Assembly (NCBI GenBank): GCA_947467145.1
Contig: CANIGJ010000009.1
Span: 52,699-116,698 of the forward strand
Origin: Rhodospirillaceae bacterium
Lineage (GTDB): Bacteria > Pseudomonadota > Alphaproteobacteria > Rhodospirillales > UBA2165
DNA length: 64,000 bases
Direction: 5' to 3'
Shown here: positions 63,886 through 64,000 of the stretch, piece after piece
Layout of the letters: each line of letters opens with the position of its first letter
Numbering within the stretch: the stretch's first letter is position 1
The notes under the pieces: generated by a model
Database searches by the model: none
What the model was told of the DNA's origin: nothing
Seen by the model: only the letters and a program-made list of their open reading frames with translations
Position numbers and translations under genes: made by a program

Positions 63886-64000
63886 TTAGTGCATTGTGTC
63901 CTCCGTCGCCATTGCCGTCTGAAGGTGGAGCGTAGCGGAACCGGAAGGCGGCAATGGCGGCGTCGCGGTTTCCGGGGCCGGTGGTCGGTAGCCGAGGCTG
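63886..64000 (-). CDS. IS3/IS481-type transposase, C-terminal fragment (runs off window)
   Basis: The last 37 codons of a minus-strand frame end with SLGYRPPAPETATPPL and stop at 63886. The LGYRPPAPE motif is the usual C-terminus of rve-type (DDE integrase core) IS3/IS481 transposases. The rest lies beyond the window. The nearby IS end is probably within 63855-63885, where GGTGGTCCGG stands, but no terminal repeat can be fixed from one side. Confidence 0.7.
   Translation of the reverse strand, partial: SLGYRPPAPETATPPLPPSGSATLHLQTAMATEDTMH

Noticed and set aside
1..64000. CRISPR array, prophage or complete defence island
   Set aside because: No regularly spaced repeats, no structural phage genes and no recognisable multi-gene defence system were found.

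Overview
The window is a gene-dense, GC-rich chromosomal segment, most likely from an alphaproteobacterium of Rhodospirillales-like type. The pointers are a SUV3-like helicase, an S4-domain protein, a 7Fe ferredoxin FdxA and a CarD regulator in one neighbourhood, Bug-type solute receptors, NnrU, and tRNAs with encoded CCA ends. The species cannot be told from sequence alone. No intergenic gap exceeds 300 bases. There is no rRNA, CRISPR array, phage module or replication origin.

Region by region. 1-2804: a tctBAC tripartite tricarboxylate transporter operon read leftward, cut by the window edge. 2960-4793: a PAS histidine kinase with no response regulator, then tRNA-Val(GAC). 4972-8437: an orphan Bug receptor, a small membrane protein, an N-formylglutamate amidohydrolase-type enzyme and a secreted lytic transglycosylase. 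8438-9939: an AT-richer patch with a lone ComEC-like metallo-beta-lactamase-fold protein. 9940-18672: catabolic genes (Rieske oxygenase, two methyltransferases, GMC oxidoreductase, FadB/J-like beta-oxidation enzyme, Xi-class glutathione transferase, YciI protein). 18802-22707: an overlapping otsB-GH15-otsA trehalose operon. 22704-24963: a carotenoid/stilbene-cleaving oxygenase divergent from a TetR regulator; the gap holds two matching inverted repeats lying over a near-consensus promoter. 24960-30850: TauE exporter, GlcG/HbpS-like protein, flavin reductase, sirtuin and two tandem family 5 solute-binding proteins.

30953-36554: an NTF2-like protein, a cyclic-nucleotide-binding/TPR protein, prolyl aminopeptidase, a secreted nuclease and an M48 lipoprotein protease. 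36617-42951: carD, fdxA, TerB-like, a third family 5 binding protein, S4 protein and SUV3-like helicase. 42999-50800: pcm, htpG, an RND efflux pair and rnk. 50797-56717: thioesterase, 2-keto-4-pentenoate hydratase-like protein, isochorismatase-family hydrolase, NnrU, an MFS transporter and lepA. 57353-63096: a four-gene overlapping signalling operon consisting of a CHASE/PAS hybrid kinase with two receivers, a lone receiver, a receiver fused to a metallo-beta-lactamase domain, and another lone receiver. 63244-64000: tRNA-Ser(GGA), a small putative lipoprotein and the C-terminal end of an IS transposase running off the window.

The best candidate for something undescribed is the 57353-63096 operon: five receiver domains, one kinase core, no visible DNA-binding output, and a hydrolase-like domain as the only candidate effector. 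The best-supported regulatory circuit is the TetR/carotenoid oxygenase intergenic region. All functional statements come from reading motifs and context; no database search was run.
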